Shown piece after piece: positions 46,302 to 54,445 of a stretch of 64,000 nucleotides of DNA. The DNA comes from an uncultured Pseudomonadota bacterium. Its GTDB lineage: Bacteria > Myxococcota_A > Bradymonadia > Bradymonadales > Bradymonadaceae. Numbering within the stretch: position 1 is the first letter of the stretch; every line of letters begins with the position of its first letter. The translations under genes were made by a program, and so were the position numbers. The notes under the pieces were generated by a model. The model searched no databases and had not been told where the DNA came from. It was given only the letters and a program-made list of their open reading frames with translations. Location of the stretch: the NCBI GenBank assembly GCA_913057905.1, contig CAJXPB010000001.1, positions 558,001 to 622,000 on the forward strand, read 5' to 3'.

Positions 46302-47084
46302 TCAGCCCCAAATCATCACGGTCAATACGTAATCGAATAATAGAATCGTCACGCTCGAGGTGACCACCGAGGAGGTCGTCGCGCCCCCCACTCCCTTGGC
46401 GCCGCCCGAAGCGTAGAATCCCTTGTAACAGCCGACGACGGCGATCACCACTCCGAAGAACGCCGCTTTGATGGCCGAGTTCTGGAGGTCGTCGACGCCC
46501 ACGAAGTCTTGAACTTTCTGAATGAAGATACCCGGGTCGATATTGATCGCATAGACCGAAATACCATACGCAGCCGCGATGGCCACGAAATTGAAGAGGG
46601 TCGTCAGGATCGGCATCATCACGACCGTGGCGATCACGCGGGGCGTCACCAGGTACTGGACCGGGTTCACGGCCATCACCGCCATCGCGTCGATCTGCTC
46701 GGTCACCCGCATCGTGCCGAGCTCGGTGGTCATCGAGCTTCCGGTCCGGCCCGCGACCATCAGCCCGGTCAACACGGGTGCCAGTTCGCGGGTCGTCGAA
46801 ATCGCGACCACGCCGCCCACCAGCGATTCAGCCCCGAACATCCCAAAGGCATAGATCGACTGATAGGCCATCACCAGGCCGGTGAAGACCCCGGTCAACA
46901 AAACGATCGGCAGGCTGCCGACACCGACCTCCTCGAAGGTGTCGAACAGCACCTTGATTCGGTACGGAGGGCGGAAGGCCCAGATGATCGATTCGACGAA
47001 CATGATCATCATGCCGCCGAGTTCTTCGACGGTCTCGATCCCGTAGTCCCCGAGTCGCTCGACCAGCTCCTGCAGACGCTCCAT
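46302..47084 (-). CDS. mlaE: MlaE-family ABC transporter permease
   Basis: The 260-residue inner-membrane protein matches MlaE along its length: LPIVLLTGVFTGLVMAYQSIYAFGMFGAESLVG, ELAPVLTGLMVAGRTGSSMTTELGTMRVTEQIDAM, NPVQYLVTPRVIATVVMMPI, and a final FFGVVIAVVGCYKGFYASGGAKGVG. It is the permease of the MCE phospholipid-transport system. mlaD follows after 3 bp. The ATPase (MlaF) is absent here and must be encoded elsewhere. Confidence 0.95.
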   Translation of the reverse strand: MERLQELVERLGDYGIETVEELGGMMIMFVESIIWAFRPPYRIKVLFDTFEEVGVGSLPIVLLTGVFTGLVMAYQSIYAFGMFGAESLVGGVVAISTTRELAPVLTGLMVAGRTGSSMTTELGTMRVTEQIDAMAVMAVNPVQYLVTPRVIATVVMMPILTTLFNFVAIAAAYGISVYAINIDPGIFIQKVQDFVGVDDLQNSAIKAAFFGVVIAVVGCYKGFYASGGAKGVGGATTSSVVTSSVTILLFDYVLTVMIWG

Positions 47085-47100
47085 AACTCCCTTGTGGGCC

Positions 47101-47667
47101 TTATCCGTCGAGCATCGCTTCGATCAGCCGTTTTACTTCCGGGCGGGTCCAGTCGTACTCGCTGACAAAGCGGGCGACGATTCGGCCCTCCCGATCGATC
47201 ACATAGGTCTCGGGGATGCGCTCCGTGCCGAACCGATTGCTGACCTCGCCGGTCGGGTCCCACAGAATGTCCATGGCGGTCTGCCCCCGCGGCAAAAAGT
47301 TGTCCAGAAAGGCGCGGGCGTCCTGCTTTTGCGCATCCAAACTGACGGCAACCATGGCGAGCCCCTGATCTTGGTACTGCCGGATCAACCGCTCCATACT
47401 GGGCATCTCCTTGCGACACGGCTTACAGAAGGATGCCCAGAAGTTCAAAAAAACAACCTTCCCTCGATAGGAGTTCAGGGAGCGAACCCGGCCGTCGAGT
47501 GTCTCGAGTTCGAAGGGGACGGCATCGCGGCCCGCCCACTGACCGTCCAACTGCGAGACGGCGCGGACCACAGCGGGGTCCCGGCCTTCGGTCCATGGCT
47601 CGGCCAGCACGAAGGCTCCTGCAGCCACGGCCACAACGAGCACCCCGATTTTCCAGCGATATGGCAT
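47101..47667 (-). CDS. TlpA-like thiol-disulfide oxidoreductase
   Basis: ATG 47667 has a GGAG site and gives a 188-residue product with an N-terminal signal/anchor (WKIGVLVVAVAAGAFVLA). The thioredoxin fold shows VVFLNFWASFCKPCRKEMPSM with the CKPC active site, MVAVSLDAQ, and the cis-Pro loop ERIPETYVIDREGRI. TlpA/ResA-type proteins reduce disulfides in the periplasm. The gene lies between an MBL hydrolase gene and mlaE with 16-bp spacers, so it is probably part of one operon. Confidence 0.92.
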   Translation of the reverse strand: MPYRWKIGVLVVAVAAGAFVLAEPWTEGRDPAVVRAVSQLDGQWAGRDAVPFELETLDGRVRSLNSYRGKVVFLNFWASFCKPCRKEMPSMERLIRQYQDQGLAMVAVSLDAQKQDARAFLDNFLPRGQTAMDILWDPTGEVSNRFGTERIPETYVIDREGRIVARFVSEYDWTRPEVKRLIEAMLDG

Positions 47668-47683
47668 CGAACGTCGCTCCTGG

Positions 47684-48499
47684 TTACCAGTGGTTGCGAA
47701 GTTGCCGAACCGTCCGGAAGGCCGCCTCGGCCTGGGAGTCGGATCGACCCCGACAGGTCGACCACGTCTCGGCATACGCCGAGCGGAGCCGCTCCTGCAA
47801 CGATGATTCGTCGACTCGAAAGAACGGGTTGTAGCTGCGTTCTTCTCCCAGGGTCGTCAAAAAGAGACCATGGGAGGGACGCTGGGCCGACGAACGAACC
47901 CGTTCGAGCATCTCTGCGGCGCCGTCATTATCCGGCTCGATCGAACGGATAAACTCGATATCCCGCTCGGCGTAATCGTGCCCGGGATAAAAGGTCGTCG
48001 AGTCGTCGAACGCCGAGATGACATCTCGAAAGGTTCCGTACAGTTGCCCCGGATCTCCGCCGAAGCTGCAATTTCCCGCGCCCCCGACGAAAATCGTATC
48101 ACCGCTGAAGAGATGGCCGGCGGCAAAAAGCGAGATGTGGCCCGGCGTATGACCGGGCGTATCGGAGACGTCCAGCGTCGTGGCACCCAGCCGAACCGAG
48201 TCTCCCGCTTTGACCCGACGCACGTCTTCGGGATCGGAGGACTGGAGTACGCGGTCGGCGTCGGTGTCACCGACGATCAGGGTCGCATCGGGATACGCCT
48301 CGAGCACAGTCGGATTTCCACCCACGTGGTCCTGATGGAAGTGGGTGTTGATCAGATAGGTCAACGAGAGGCCGGTCGACTCGACCCAGTCGACGGCGCG
48401 TCGGCCGTCCACGGGATCGATGAGCGCGACGTCGTCTCCGTCGACCAACCCGTAGAAGTAGTTGTCACTGACCGTGCTCTCGAGAACTGTAATCTCCAT
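47684..48499 (-). CDS. MBL-fold hydrolase (hydroxyacylglutathione hydrolase-like)
   Basis: ATG 48499 has a strong GGAGGG site; an earlier ATG at 48523 is less likely. The 271-residue protein has the metal motif THFHQDHVGG (His53, His55, Asp57, His58), then DTPGHTPGHISLF, FSGDTIFVGGAG and FYPGHDYAERDIEFI, with a glyoxalase-II-like C-terminal segment. It probably hydrolyses a thioester such as S-lactoylglutathione, though related enzymes act on other thioesters. Its start lies 35 bp inside the 3' end of the preceding hypothetical gene. Confidence 0.9.
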   Translation of the reverse strand: MEITVLESTVSDNYFYGLVDGDDVALIDPVDGRRAVDWVESTGLSLTYLINTHFHQDHVGGNPTVLEAYPDATLIVGDTDADRVLQSSDPEDVRRVKAGDSVRLGATTLDVSDTPGHTPGHISLFAAGHLFSGDTIFVGGAGNCSFGGDPGQLYGTFRDVISAFDDSTTFYPGHDYAERDIEFIRSIEPDNDGAAEMLERVRSSAQRPSHGLFLTTLGEERSYNPFFRVDESSLQERLRSAYAETWSTCRGRSDSQAEAAFRTVRQLRNHW

Positions 48500-48920
48500 C
48501 GAGCCCTCCATGTGTGATGACACGACACCCGAGTCGGCGAAGGGAGCTGTGCAGCCGCTGAGAGACCGGCACCCAGAGCGTCGAGGGTGTCAGCCGATCT
48601 GCGAGGCGACACAACCACCGGGCCCGAGCTTCGACGCCGGACGGAATCGTGTCAACGCCCCAGAGGACGACGCCGTCGACGGGCAAGTCCCGGGCGTCAA
48701 TCAGCTCGACGACAGCATCGATCTCTTCGGGCCGATGGACGTGATGCAGCCACAGGCCGCCATCGACGGGCTCGGGGCGGTCGCCAAAGGAAATGTGCAG
48801 GACGACCTGGTCATGACCAGACGGAGGCGGCCCCGTAACCACCGTCGGACTCGCCGCCTCCTGAAAAATCCACCTGGCTGCCCTCATCAGCAATGCCCAC
48901 ATCCGCACCCCCGCCGTCAC
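48465..48920 (-). CDS. Hypothetical protein of the gloB-like/tlpA/mla operon
   Basis: The 151-residue frame overlaps the MBL hydrolase start by 35 bp, the spacing of a coupled operon gene. It has an ordered hydrophobic pattern (VVLHISFGDRPEPVDGGLWL, EEIDAVVELIDARDLPVDGVVLWG, RARWLCRLADRLTPSTLWVPVS) rather than shadow-like composition. I do not recognise a family. Whether it starts at 48920 or at a later Met is unclear. Confidence 0.55.
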   Translation of the reverse strand: MTAGVRMWALLMRAARWIFQEAASPTVVTGPPPSGHDQVVLHISFGDRPEPVDGGLWLHHVHRPEEIDAVVELIDARDLPVDGVVLWGVDTIPSGVEARARWLCRLADRLTPSTLWVPVSQRLHSSLRRLGCRVITHGGLDGDYSSREHGQ

Positions 48921-48984
48921 CTCGCAAACGCTCGCCTCTTTTTCTGTTATCGACGCTCGCCCGCGGACTGTTGCGGTAAGCAGA

Positions 48985-49287
48985 TTAGAGGACGAATTTC
49001 ACCTGCTCCAGGTTGCGCACGCCATCGTAGACGTCCAAGATGGTTTCGGCGTCCTTCATCGTCATTTCCATCGACACCGAAATATAGGAGCCTTTGGAAC
49101 TCTCTTTGGTGGAGATGCGCGGCGTCGCCGTCGGACCGACGGCGTTGATTCCGGCCTGGACCACCCGGGCGACAAACGACGACGAATTTGCGCCGATGAC
49201 CTTGAACTGAAATTCGCAGGGAAACGCGTGCGTCTCCCTCAATGTCTCCAACGAAGATTCTCTCTGATCGATGCCCTGTTCACTCAT
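48985..49287 (-). CDS. DUF493 (YbeD-like) protein
   Basis: Start 49287 (MSEQGIDQRESS) has AGAGG 6 nt upstream. The 100-residue protein matches the DUF493 ferredoxin-like fold: FPCEFQFKVIGANSSSFVARVV, an SKGSYISVSMEMTMKDAETILDVY core, and VKFVL at the end. YbeD-type proteins are small cytosolic, possibly ligand-binding regulators. The 5' end overlaps the divergent maf start by 17 bp. Confidence 0.88.
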   Translation of the reverse strand: MSEQGIDQRESSLETLRETHAFPCEFQFKVIGANSSSFVARVVQAGINAVGPTATPRISTKESSKGSYISVSMEMTMKDAETILDVYDGVRNLEQVKFVL

Positions 49288-49858
49288 ATTAGCCTCTGGC
49301 TCGGAGTATAAACGTTCGTTACTTGGTCGGCTCGGTCTGTCATTCGAGACCCGGGCAGCGTCCATTGACGAAGAGAGCCGGCCGGGAGAAACCCCGGGTC
49401 AGACCGCCCGTCGGCTGGCGTCGGCCAAAGCCGACGAGGTGTCGGCGACGCATCCGGATAGCTTCGTCCTGGGAGCCGACCAGGTGATCTCGCTGGACGG
49501 TCAACGACTGCGCACCCCGGGAGGCCGGTCGGCGGCCAAGGTCCAACTCCAGCGCCTGCAGGGGCGTTGCCACGATCTCATCTGCTCGGTCGCGCTCACG
49601 ACACCCGACGGTGAAAACTATATCGAGTCCGTCGCATTCGAGATGCACATGCGCTCGCTGTCGGAGGCGGCCATCGAGCAATATCTGGAGGCCGACGAAC
49701 CCTACGACTGCGTCGGGGCCTACAAGATCGAATCCGCCGGCATTCGCCTCTTTCGGGCGCTTCGCGGCGACGACTACACTGCCATCATCGGATTGCCCCT
49801 GACCCGAGTGTGGAACATACTGGAAACGGCCGGCTATTTCACGGACGCAGAGTCCTGA
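49271..49858 (+). CDS. maf: Maf-family nucleotide pyrophosphatase
   Basis: The 195-residue protein shows Maf motifs: LILASGSEYKRSLLGRLGLSF, the EESRPGETPGQTARRLASAKA block, FVLGADQVISLDGQ with the catalytic Asp region, and YKIESAGIRLFRALRGDDYTAIIGLPL. Maf proteins hydrolyse non-canonical or bulk nucleoside triphosphates and were first linked to septum inhibition. The ATG at 49271 is required because no later start precedes the conserved ASxS segment. That forces a head-to-head overlap with the DUF493 gene. Confidence 0.93.
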   Translation: MPCSLILASGSEYKRSLLGRLGLSFETRAASIDEESRPGETPGQTARRLASAKADEVSATHPDSFVLGADQVISLDGQRLRTPGGRSAAKVQLQRLQGRCHDLICSVALTTPDGENYIESVAFEMHMRSLSEAAIEQYLEADEPYDCVGAYKIESAGIRLFRALRGDDYTAIIGLPLTRVWNILETAGYFTDAES

Positions 49859-49906
49859 CCGCCGCGCCGCTGAATTCATCACGTTTCGCCCCCAGGTTCA
49901 AACACC

Positions 49907-52900
49907 GTGGCATCGACAGGCGACATCACCACCCATGAACTTCTGGCCCAAGGTCTGCTCGGCGAACTCTACCGCGCCGAGATGGAGGCCCCGGTCGCGC
50001 TGAAACGTCTGACCCACGCCCACATCCGCGACCCTCAGACGATCGACCAGCAATTCGGCAGCCTGGTTCGCATGGACCACCCGAATCTGGCCTCGTATAT
50101 CGACTGGGTCGACGACGCTGACGTCCCCTCGTTCGTGGCGGAACTGGTCGAAGGAGTCGACCTCTATACCTATCTTCGCCGACCGGCTCAGCCGCAGGAA
50201 CTGGAGTTGCTCGCCGAGAGGGCCCGCGCCACCGACCGCGCCTTCGACGAGGAACTCGACGAACTCGACGACCCCGACGCATCTCGCCCCCCAGACCGGG
50301 CCGGTGCCGATGACGACTCTGAACGCCCCCCATCCGAGGAACGCTCTCGTCCCCCCGACCAGGAGCAATCGGAAGACCAGCAACTTCAACCCGACGAATC
50401 TGATGAAACCGATGCCTCCGAGTCCGGGCCCCGACGCCGATTGACGCCGGACGAAGAGTTGGATCTTGTCTTTCTGCGGCTCGAACATGTGCTCCCCCAG
50501 ATCGTCGCGGCTCTGGAGCATCTGCATCGATTCAAAAAACCGCACGCCAATCTGAAGCCGTCGAACATCGTCGTCGACGACGACGGCCACTGCACGCTGT
50601 GCGATTTCGGGCTCACACCGCTCGTCGAGGCAGTCACCGACGAGACCTCCACCCAGGCCCAGACACCTCCGGATGCCACGGAAGTCGAATACAGTCGGTC
50701 TTACTGGCCCCCGGAACGGGACCCAGAATCGGACCCGACGCCCGAGAGCGACCTCTTTGCATTGGGATGCATTCTCTTCGAAGCGATCACCGGATGTCGT
50801 CCAATGCAGATGGCCCGCACCGCGTCCGGCGACTTCTCCGAACAGGACACTCCCCGGTTGTCGGAACTCGAACCCCGGTGCCCGGCCGCCTGGGTCGACC
50901 TCGTGCTGGAGCTCCTCGATGAAGACCCGGACGAGCGGGCCGGCTTGAGCGACGTACTCGAGGTGCTCGAGACGACTCGCGCCCGTTCGGTCGATCTCCC
51001 TCCCACATTTGTGGCTGACCAGGACGAGTTCTTCGGCAGGGAGGCCCATCTCGAACGATTGGTCGACAATGCCAAAGAATGTGTGCGCACCGAGCGAATC
51101 TTCGTCAGCCTGCTCTCCTCCCCGCCGGGATATGGAAAGACGGCGCTGGCCGAGCGACTGGGCCGCTGGGCGGCTCAGCGTGGATGGATCATCCTGCGAG
51201 GACGCTACTACCAGGATGCCTCGCTGATCTTCCAGGGCTGGGACGACATCGTCGACCAGATCGTCGACCTCTGCGAAGGAGCCGACGACGAGCTCGACGA
51301 GCATGTCGATGAATTCCGTCTTCGGGCTTCCCGGCTCTTCCCCCGACTCGCCGACGGACTCGGCGAGGAAACCGACGACCCACCGGAAGGGAGCCGGCTC
51401 GACGCGCTCGACGCCTTTCGCCGTCTCCTTAAACGAATCTCTCAGGAGCGCCCACTGATGCTCCTGCTCGACGACATCCACGCGTCGAGCCCGGATTCCG
51501 CACGCCTGTTATGCGACCTGCTGACGGAGCCCGAGGGGCTCCAGCTCCACGTCGTGGCAACCTGGCGCCCCGTGACCGCCGATGAAAACCATCCGTTGGC
51601 CCAGCGGCTCGACACCGTCCCGTTTCCCGTCGATCGGGTAGATGTTCGCGGGTTCACGGATGACGAAGCCGAGGCGTATGTAGAATGGGCGGCCGGACAG
51701 TTTTCCGAACCGAGGCGCCAGGCAATTCTCGACGCTGGCCAGAACAATCCGCTGGTCCTCGAAGAACTCAGCTTTCAAGAACATCTCGACGAGGTCTCGG
51801 AGCCCGACCTTCCGACGGCTCACCGGTTTACAGGAGCAGAATCGACCGGCGAGGCGCTTCGGGCCGTCATCGCCAGTCGTCTGCCGGGCCTGTCACGACA
51901 GGCGAGTTTCCTGCTCGAACTCCTGTCTGTCTCGGGCCTTCCGTTGCCGGTGCCGATTTTGCAGCACGCTGCGCAGGCGGAATTCGACGAGCCCGCCTCG
52001 ACGAACCACCCGTATCGGCCCGTCCGAGACACCCTGCGGCGACTGAATCGGCTCAGACTGGTCCGAGAAGTCTCATCGAACCAGTGGGACCATGTCTACG
52101 GACTGTTCCATGACGTCATCGCGGAGCTAATGATCGATGACGATCAGCGAACCGTCGAACTCAACCACAGGATCGCAGAGGCCCTCGATGACCTGTGGCC
52201 CGATGCGGACGCCCTTCGATTCAGTTATCTGCTGCGCGCCGAACGAGACCGGGATGCCGCCACACCGGCTATCCGCGGGGCCCGGCGTGCAGCCCGGCGC
52301 TACGCCTACGACCGGGCCGCCGCACTCTGGCAGTGGATCGGAGATCACCGGGCACTGGCGGGCCCCCTGGGTGGTACGAACCCCTTCAGTGAGCAGGCCG
52401 GGTGCGAGCTTCGCGCCGGCCGTCCCGACCGGGCCGCCGAGATACTGGGCGGACTCGCTGTCGCGGCTGAGTCCCAGGACCAACGTGCCTACTACCGCAC
52501 CCGACAGTTCGAGGCTCACCTTCGCGCAGGGGACCGGCCCGCGGCACTACAGGCGGTCGAACGAGCCATGCAGTCGCTCGACGAGTCCTACGACATGGGT
52601 CGTCTGGGGGCGCGCCTGTCGGAGTGGAAGAACCGTATCATTGCGGCCACCAACCGCTGGTCCGACGAACTCGACAATGCGGCGACGACCGAACTCGAGA
52701 CGACGCTCCGGACCCGAGTGGGGCTGCACCTGCGAATCATCGACCACAACGACCTGCTTGCCAGCAGCCGGGGCACACGGTTTCATGCCAAGCTCTCCGC
52801 CCTGTCGGAACGGTCCGGCCACGCCTGGCTGCTGGCATGGGACCGCTACTGGCTCGGCCAGGCGTGCCACCGGGAGGACCTGCTTCGACGCCGAAACCGC

Positions 52901-53911
52901 GCCACCGAATGGTATGACGAGGCCGAAGCCCTGTTTCGACGAGTCGGCAGGCGGATCGGACTGGCCCGGCTGAGTCTGGCGCGCGGCCGACTGCACCGGG
53001 CTCGCGGCGAGTTCGACAAATCGGAGGCGACGCTGGAGCAGGCAGAGCGCCGATTTCGTCGAATCGAAGACGAATCTCACGAGGACGAACGCTACCGGGT
53101 CGGCGTCGAGCGGGGCCGGCTCCTGTTGCGGCGAGGCGAGTTCGACGCGGCCGAACTCGCCATCAGGAAAGTCCTGCACCTTCACTCCAACAACCAGCTA
53201 GCGTGTTTTGCCGCGCGGAGAGTCCTCGTCGAACTGCTATTATGGGCCGGTCGCCGTGACGAGGCAGAAATCGAGATCGCGGCCTGTGAGGAGATGCTCG
53301 ACGGCGATGTCCCGGCGGCGATGACGGCCTGGCTGGGGCGCCAGCAGGCCCGGCTCAATCTCGCCATGGCCCGTCCGGACGTCGCAGTCGGCCAGCTCGA
53401 CGTGTACGCCGAATCGCTCCATCGCGCCCGGCTTTTGGACGACACATGGGTCCGCGGACTGCTGTATCTGAGCCTGGGTCAGGCTCTGGCCGGGCTCGTC
53501 ACACGGAAACGGGACTTTCAGGAGGCCCGGACCGAATCACCCCAGCGACGTCTGCAATCCGCCGCCGACCGCCTTCGCCCGATGGTCGACGAATTCGCAC
53601 CGCCCCGCCGTGCCGAGATCCGGAGATTTCTGGCCCGAGCTCACCTTCTGGACGACGCTCCCGAAGCCGCCCTCTCGACCATTCGCCAGGCCATCGACGA
53701 GCTCGGCAACTATCCGAGCCCCGTCGACCGCACGCTCTGCGCGGAGGTTGAAGCTCGAATCCTCCACCAGACCCGGGCCGAGGGAGCAGAATCCCTGGTC
53801 GAGGACGTCTACGATATCTACGACTCCCACGGCTGCCATCTCCCTCTCGTCCTGGAGGGCTGGCGGGTGCCGAGCCATCGTTCCGAGCTGCGCGAGGACG
53901 CAGCCGAATAG
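49907..53911 (+). CDS. Kinase-like/AAA ATPase/TPR regulator with altered catalytic loop
   Basis: A GTG at 49907 gives 1,334 residues. The N-terminal kinase-like domain keeps the Lys (VALKRL) and DFG (Asp233). However, the glycine loop is degenerate (LAQGLLGELY), the catalytic HRD reads HAN (213-215, HANLKPSN), and an 80-residue acidic/Pro insert (starting DEELDELDDPDASR) separates the lobes. An AAA_16-type ATPase follows with Walker A GYGKTA (408-413) and Walker B LMLLLDDIH. The last 500 residues are TPR-like helical repeats. This layout resembles PknK/AcoK-type transcription or signalling regulators but has no obvious DNA-binding end. Loss of the catalytic Asp suggests a pseudokinase or unusual kinase. 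Confidence 0.88.
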   Translation: MASTGDITTHELLAQGLLGELYRAEMEAPVALKRLTHAHIRDPQTIDQQFGSLVRMDHPNLASYIDWVDDADVPSFVAELVEGVDLYTYLRRPAQPQELELLAERARATDRAFDEELDELDDPDASRPPDRAGADDDSERPPSEERSRPPDQEQSEDQQLQPDESDETDASESGPRRRLTPDEELDLVFLRLEHVLPQIVAALEHLHRFKKPHANLKPSNIVVDDDGHCTLCDFGLTPLVEAVTDETSTQAQTPPDATEVEYSRSYWPPERDPESDPTPESDLFALGCILFEAITGCRPMQMARTASGDFSEQDTPRLSELEPRCPAAWVDLVLELLDEDPDERAGLSDVLEVLETTRARSVDLPPTFVADQDEFFGREAHLERLVDNAKECVRTERIFVSLLSSPPGYGKTALAERLGRWAAQRGWIILRGRYYQDASLIFQGWDDIVDQIVDLCEGADDELDEHVDEFRLRASRLFPRLADGLGEETDDPPEGSRLDALDAFRRLLKRISQERPLMLLLDDIHASSPDSARLLCDLLTEPEGLQLHVVATWRPVTADENHPLAQRLDTVPFPVDRVDVRGFTDDEAEAYVEWAAGQFSEPRRQAILDAGQNNPLVLEELSFQEHLDEVSEPDLPTAHRFTGAESTGEALRAVIASRLPGLSRQASFLLELLSVSGLPLPVPILQHAAQAEFDEPASTNHPYRPVRDTLRRLNRLRLVREVSSNQWDHVYGLFHDVIAELMIDDDQRTVELNHRIAEALDDLWPDADALRFSYLLRAERDRDAATPAIRGARRAARRYAYDRAAALWQWIGDHRALAGPLGGTNPFSEQAGCELRAGRPDRAAEILGGLAVAAESQDQRAYYRTRQFEAHLRAGDRPAALQAVERAMQSLDESYDMGRLGARLSEWKNRIIAATNRWSDELDNAATTELETTLRTRVGLHLRIIDHNDLLASSRGTRFHAKLSALSERSGHAWLLAWDRYWLGQACHREDLLRRRNRATEWYDEAEALFRRVGRRIGLARLSLARGRLHRARGEFDKSEATLEQAERRFRRIEDESHEDERYRVGVERGRLLLRRGEFDAAELAIRKVLHLHSNNQLACFAARRVLVELLLWAGRRDEAEIEIAACEEMLDGDVPAAMTAWLGRQQARLNLAMARPDVAVGQLDVYAESLHRARLLDDTWVRGLLYLSLGQALAGLVTRKRDFQEARTESPQRRLQSAADRLRPMVDEFAPPRRAEIRRFLARAHLLDDAPEAALSTIRQAIDELGNYPSPVDRTLCAEVEARILHQTRAEGAESLVEDVYDIYDSHGCHLPLVLEGWRVPSHRSELREDAAE

Positions 53912-53939
53912 GCTCGAGTTGAAAGGTTACATGAGATCG

Positions 53940-53966
53940 AAACGGACATTATATAATGTCCCGTTT
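53940..53966 (+). terminator. Symmetric hairpin after the kinase-like/AAA/TPR gene
   Basis: A perfect 16-bp palindrome gacattatataatgtc is extended by aaacg/cgttt with a one-base bulge and ends in a T-run. It lies about 30 bp after the stop and could end that message, although the AT-rich stem is atypical. Confidence 0.5.
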
Positions 53967-54059
53967 TACCCAGACCTGAGATATTATCACATATAAACTT
54001 CGTTCGATTGCCTGGGCTCCGCGGGAATCGATATCAAAGATCTTCGAATCTTCGACGTC

Positions 54060-54080
54060 CGACCCGCGGGTCGCTTTTAT
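54060..54080 (+). terminator. GC-rich palindrome followed by T-run
   Basis: The 14-bp perfect palindrome cgacccgcgggtcg is followed by cttttatt. It may be a second terminator or a regulator site. Confidence 0.4.
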
Positions 54081-54184
54081 TGAATAACGATTCACTCATC
54101 CCCGCGACCCGCCTCCTTGGCGCACCGGCGCTGCGGTGATTGTTCATTCAGTCGCTCGGAGCGCCATCTCCGACTGACTGGTCG

Positions 54185-54239
54185 GTCACTGATCGGTGAT
54201 CGTGACGGTCTCGGTCGGTAGAAGTCACTGATTGGTGAT
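54185..54239. promoter_or_regulatory. Two copies of a near-palindromic element upstream of the megasynthase
   Basis: gtcactgatcggtgat (54185-54200) recurs as gtcactgattggtgat (54224-54239), 15 of 16 bases identical, 39 bp apart. Each contains TCAC and GTGA in inverted orientation around GATC or GATT. The spacing, near four helical turns, suits a dimeric regulator binding both sites. The start codon lies 206 bp downstream. Confidence 0.5.
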
Positions 54240-54445
54240 TCATTCATTTCATACTGACCAGCGGGTCAGATATCGAAGAAAAATTTTGCAGATTACGGCT
54301 TGCTAAAGGCCATCCGGTTCGTTAATTGACGGAAGAAAGTGCGATCGCTCCTTGTACCGACCCGGAGTGGGCCGACGGCCCGGCCGTCCGACCTGCTCGA
54401 CGTACGTTACACGAGATCCATCATTTTATTGCGGACTGACTGCCT

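Larger units (their letters stand above)
53912..54445. other. 534-bp AT-rich intergenic region before the megasynthase
   Basis: This is the longest gene-free stretch. It holds a symmetric AT-rich hairpin (53940-53966), a GC-rich palindrome with a T-run (54060-54080), a repeated operator-like element (54185-54239), a short inverted repeat ctgacc/ggtcag (54254-54269) and a candidate TTGACG hexamer (54326). No convincing small gene is seen. Confidence 0.7.

Noticed and set aside
49898..51481. 527-codon open frame antisense to the kinase-like/AAA/TPR gene
   Set aside because: It covers conserved kinase and Walker motifs on the other strand and has no plausible ribosome site or domain.
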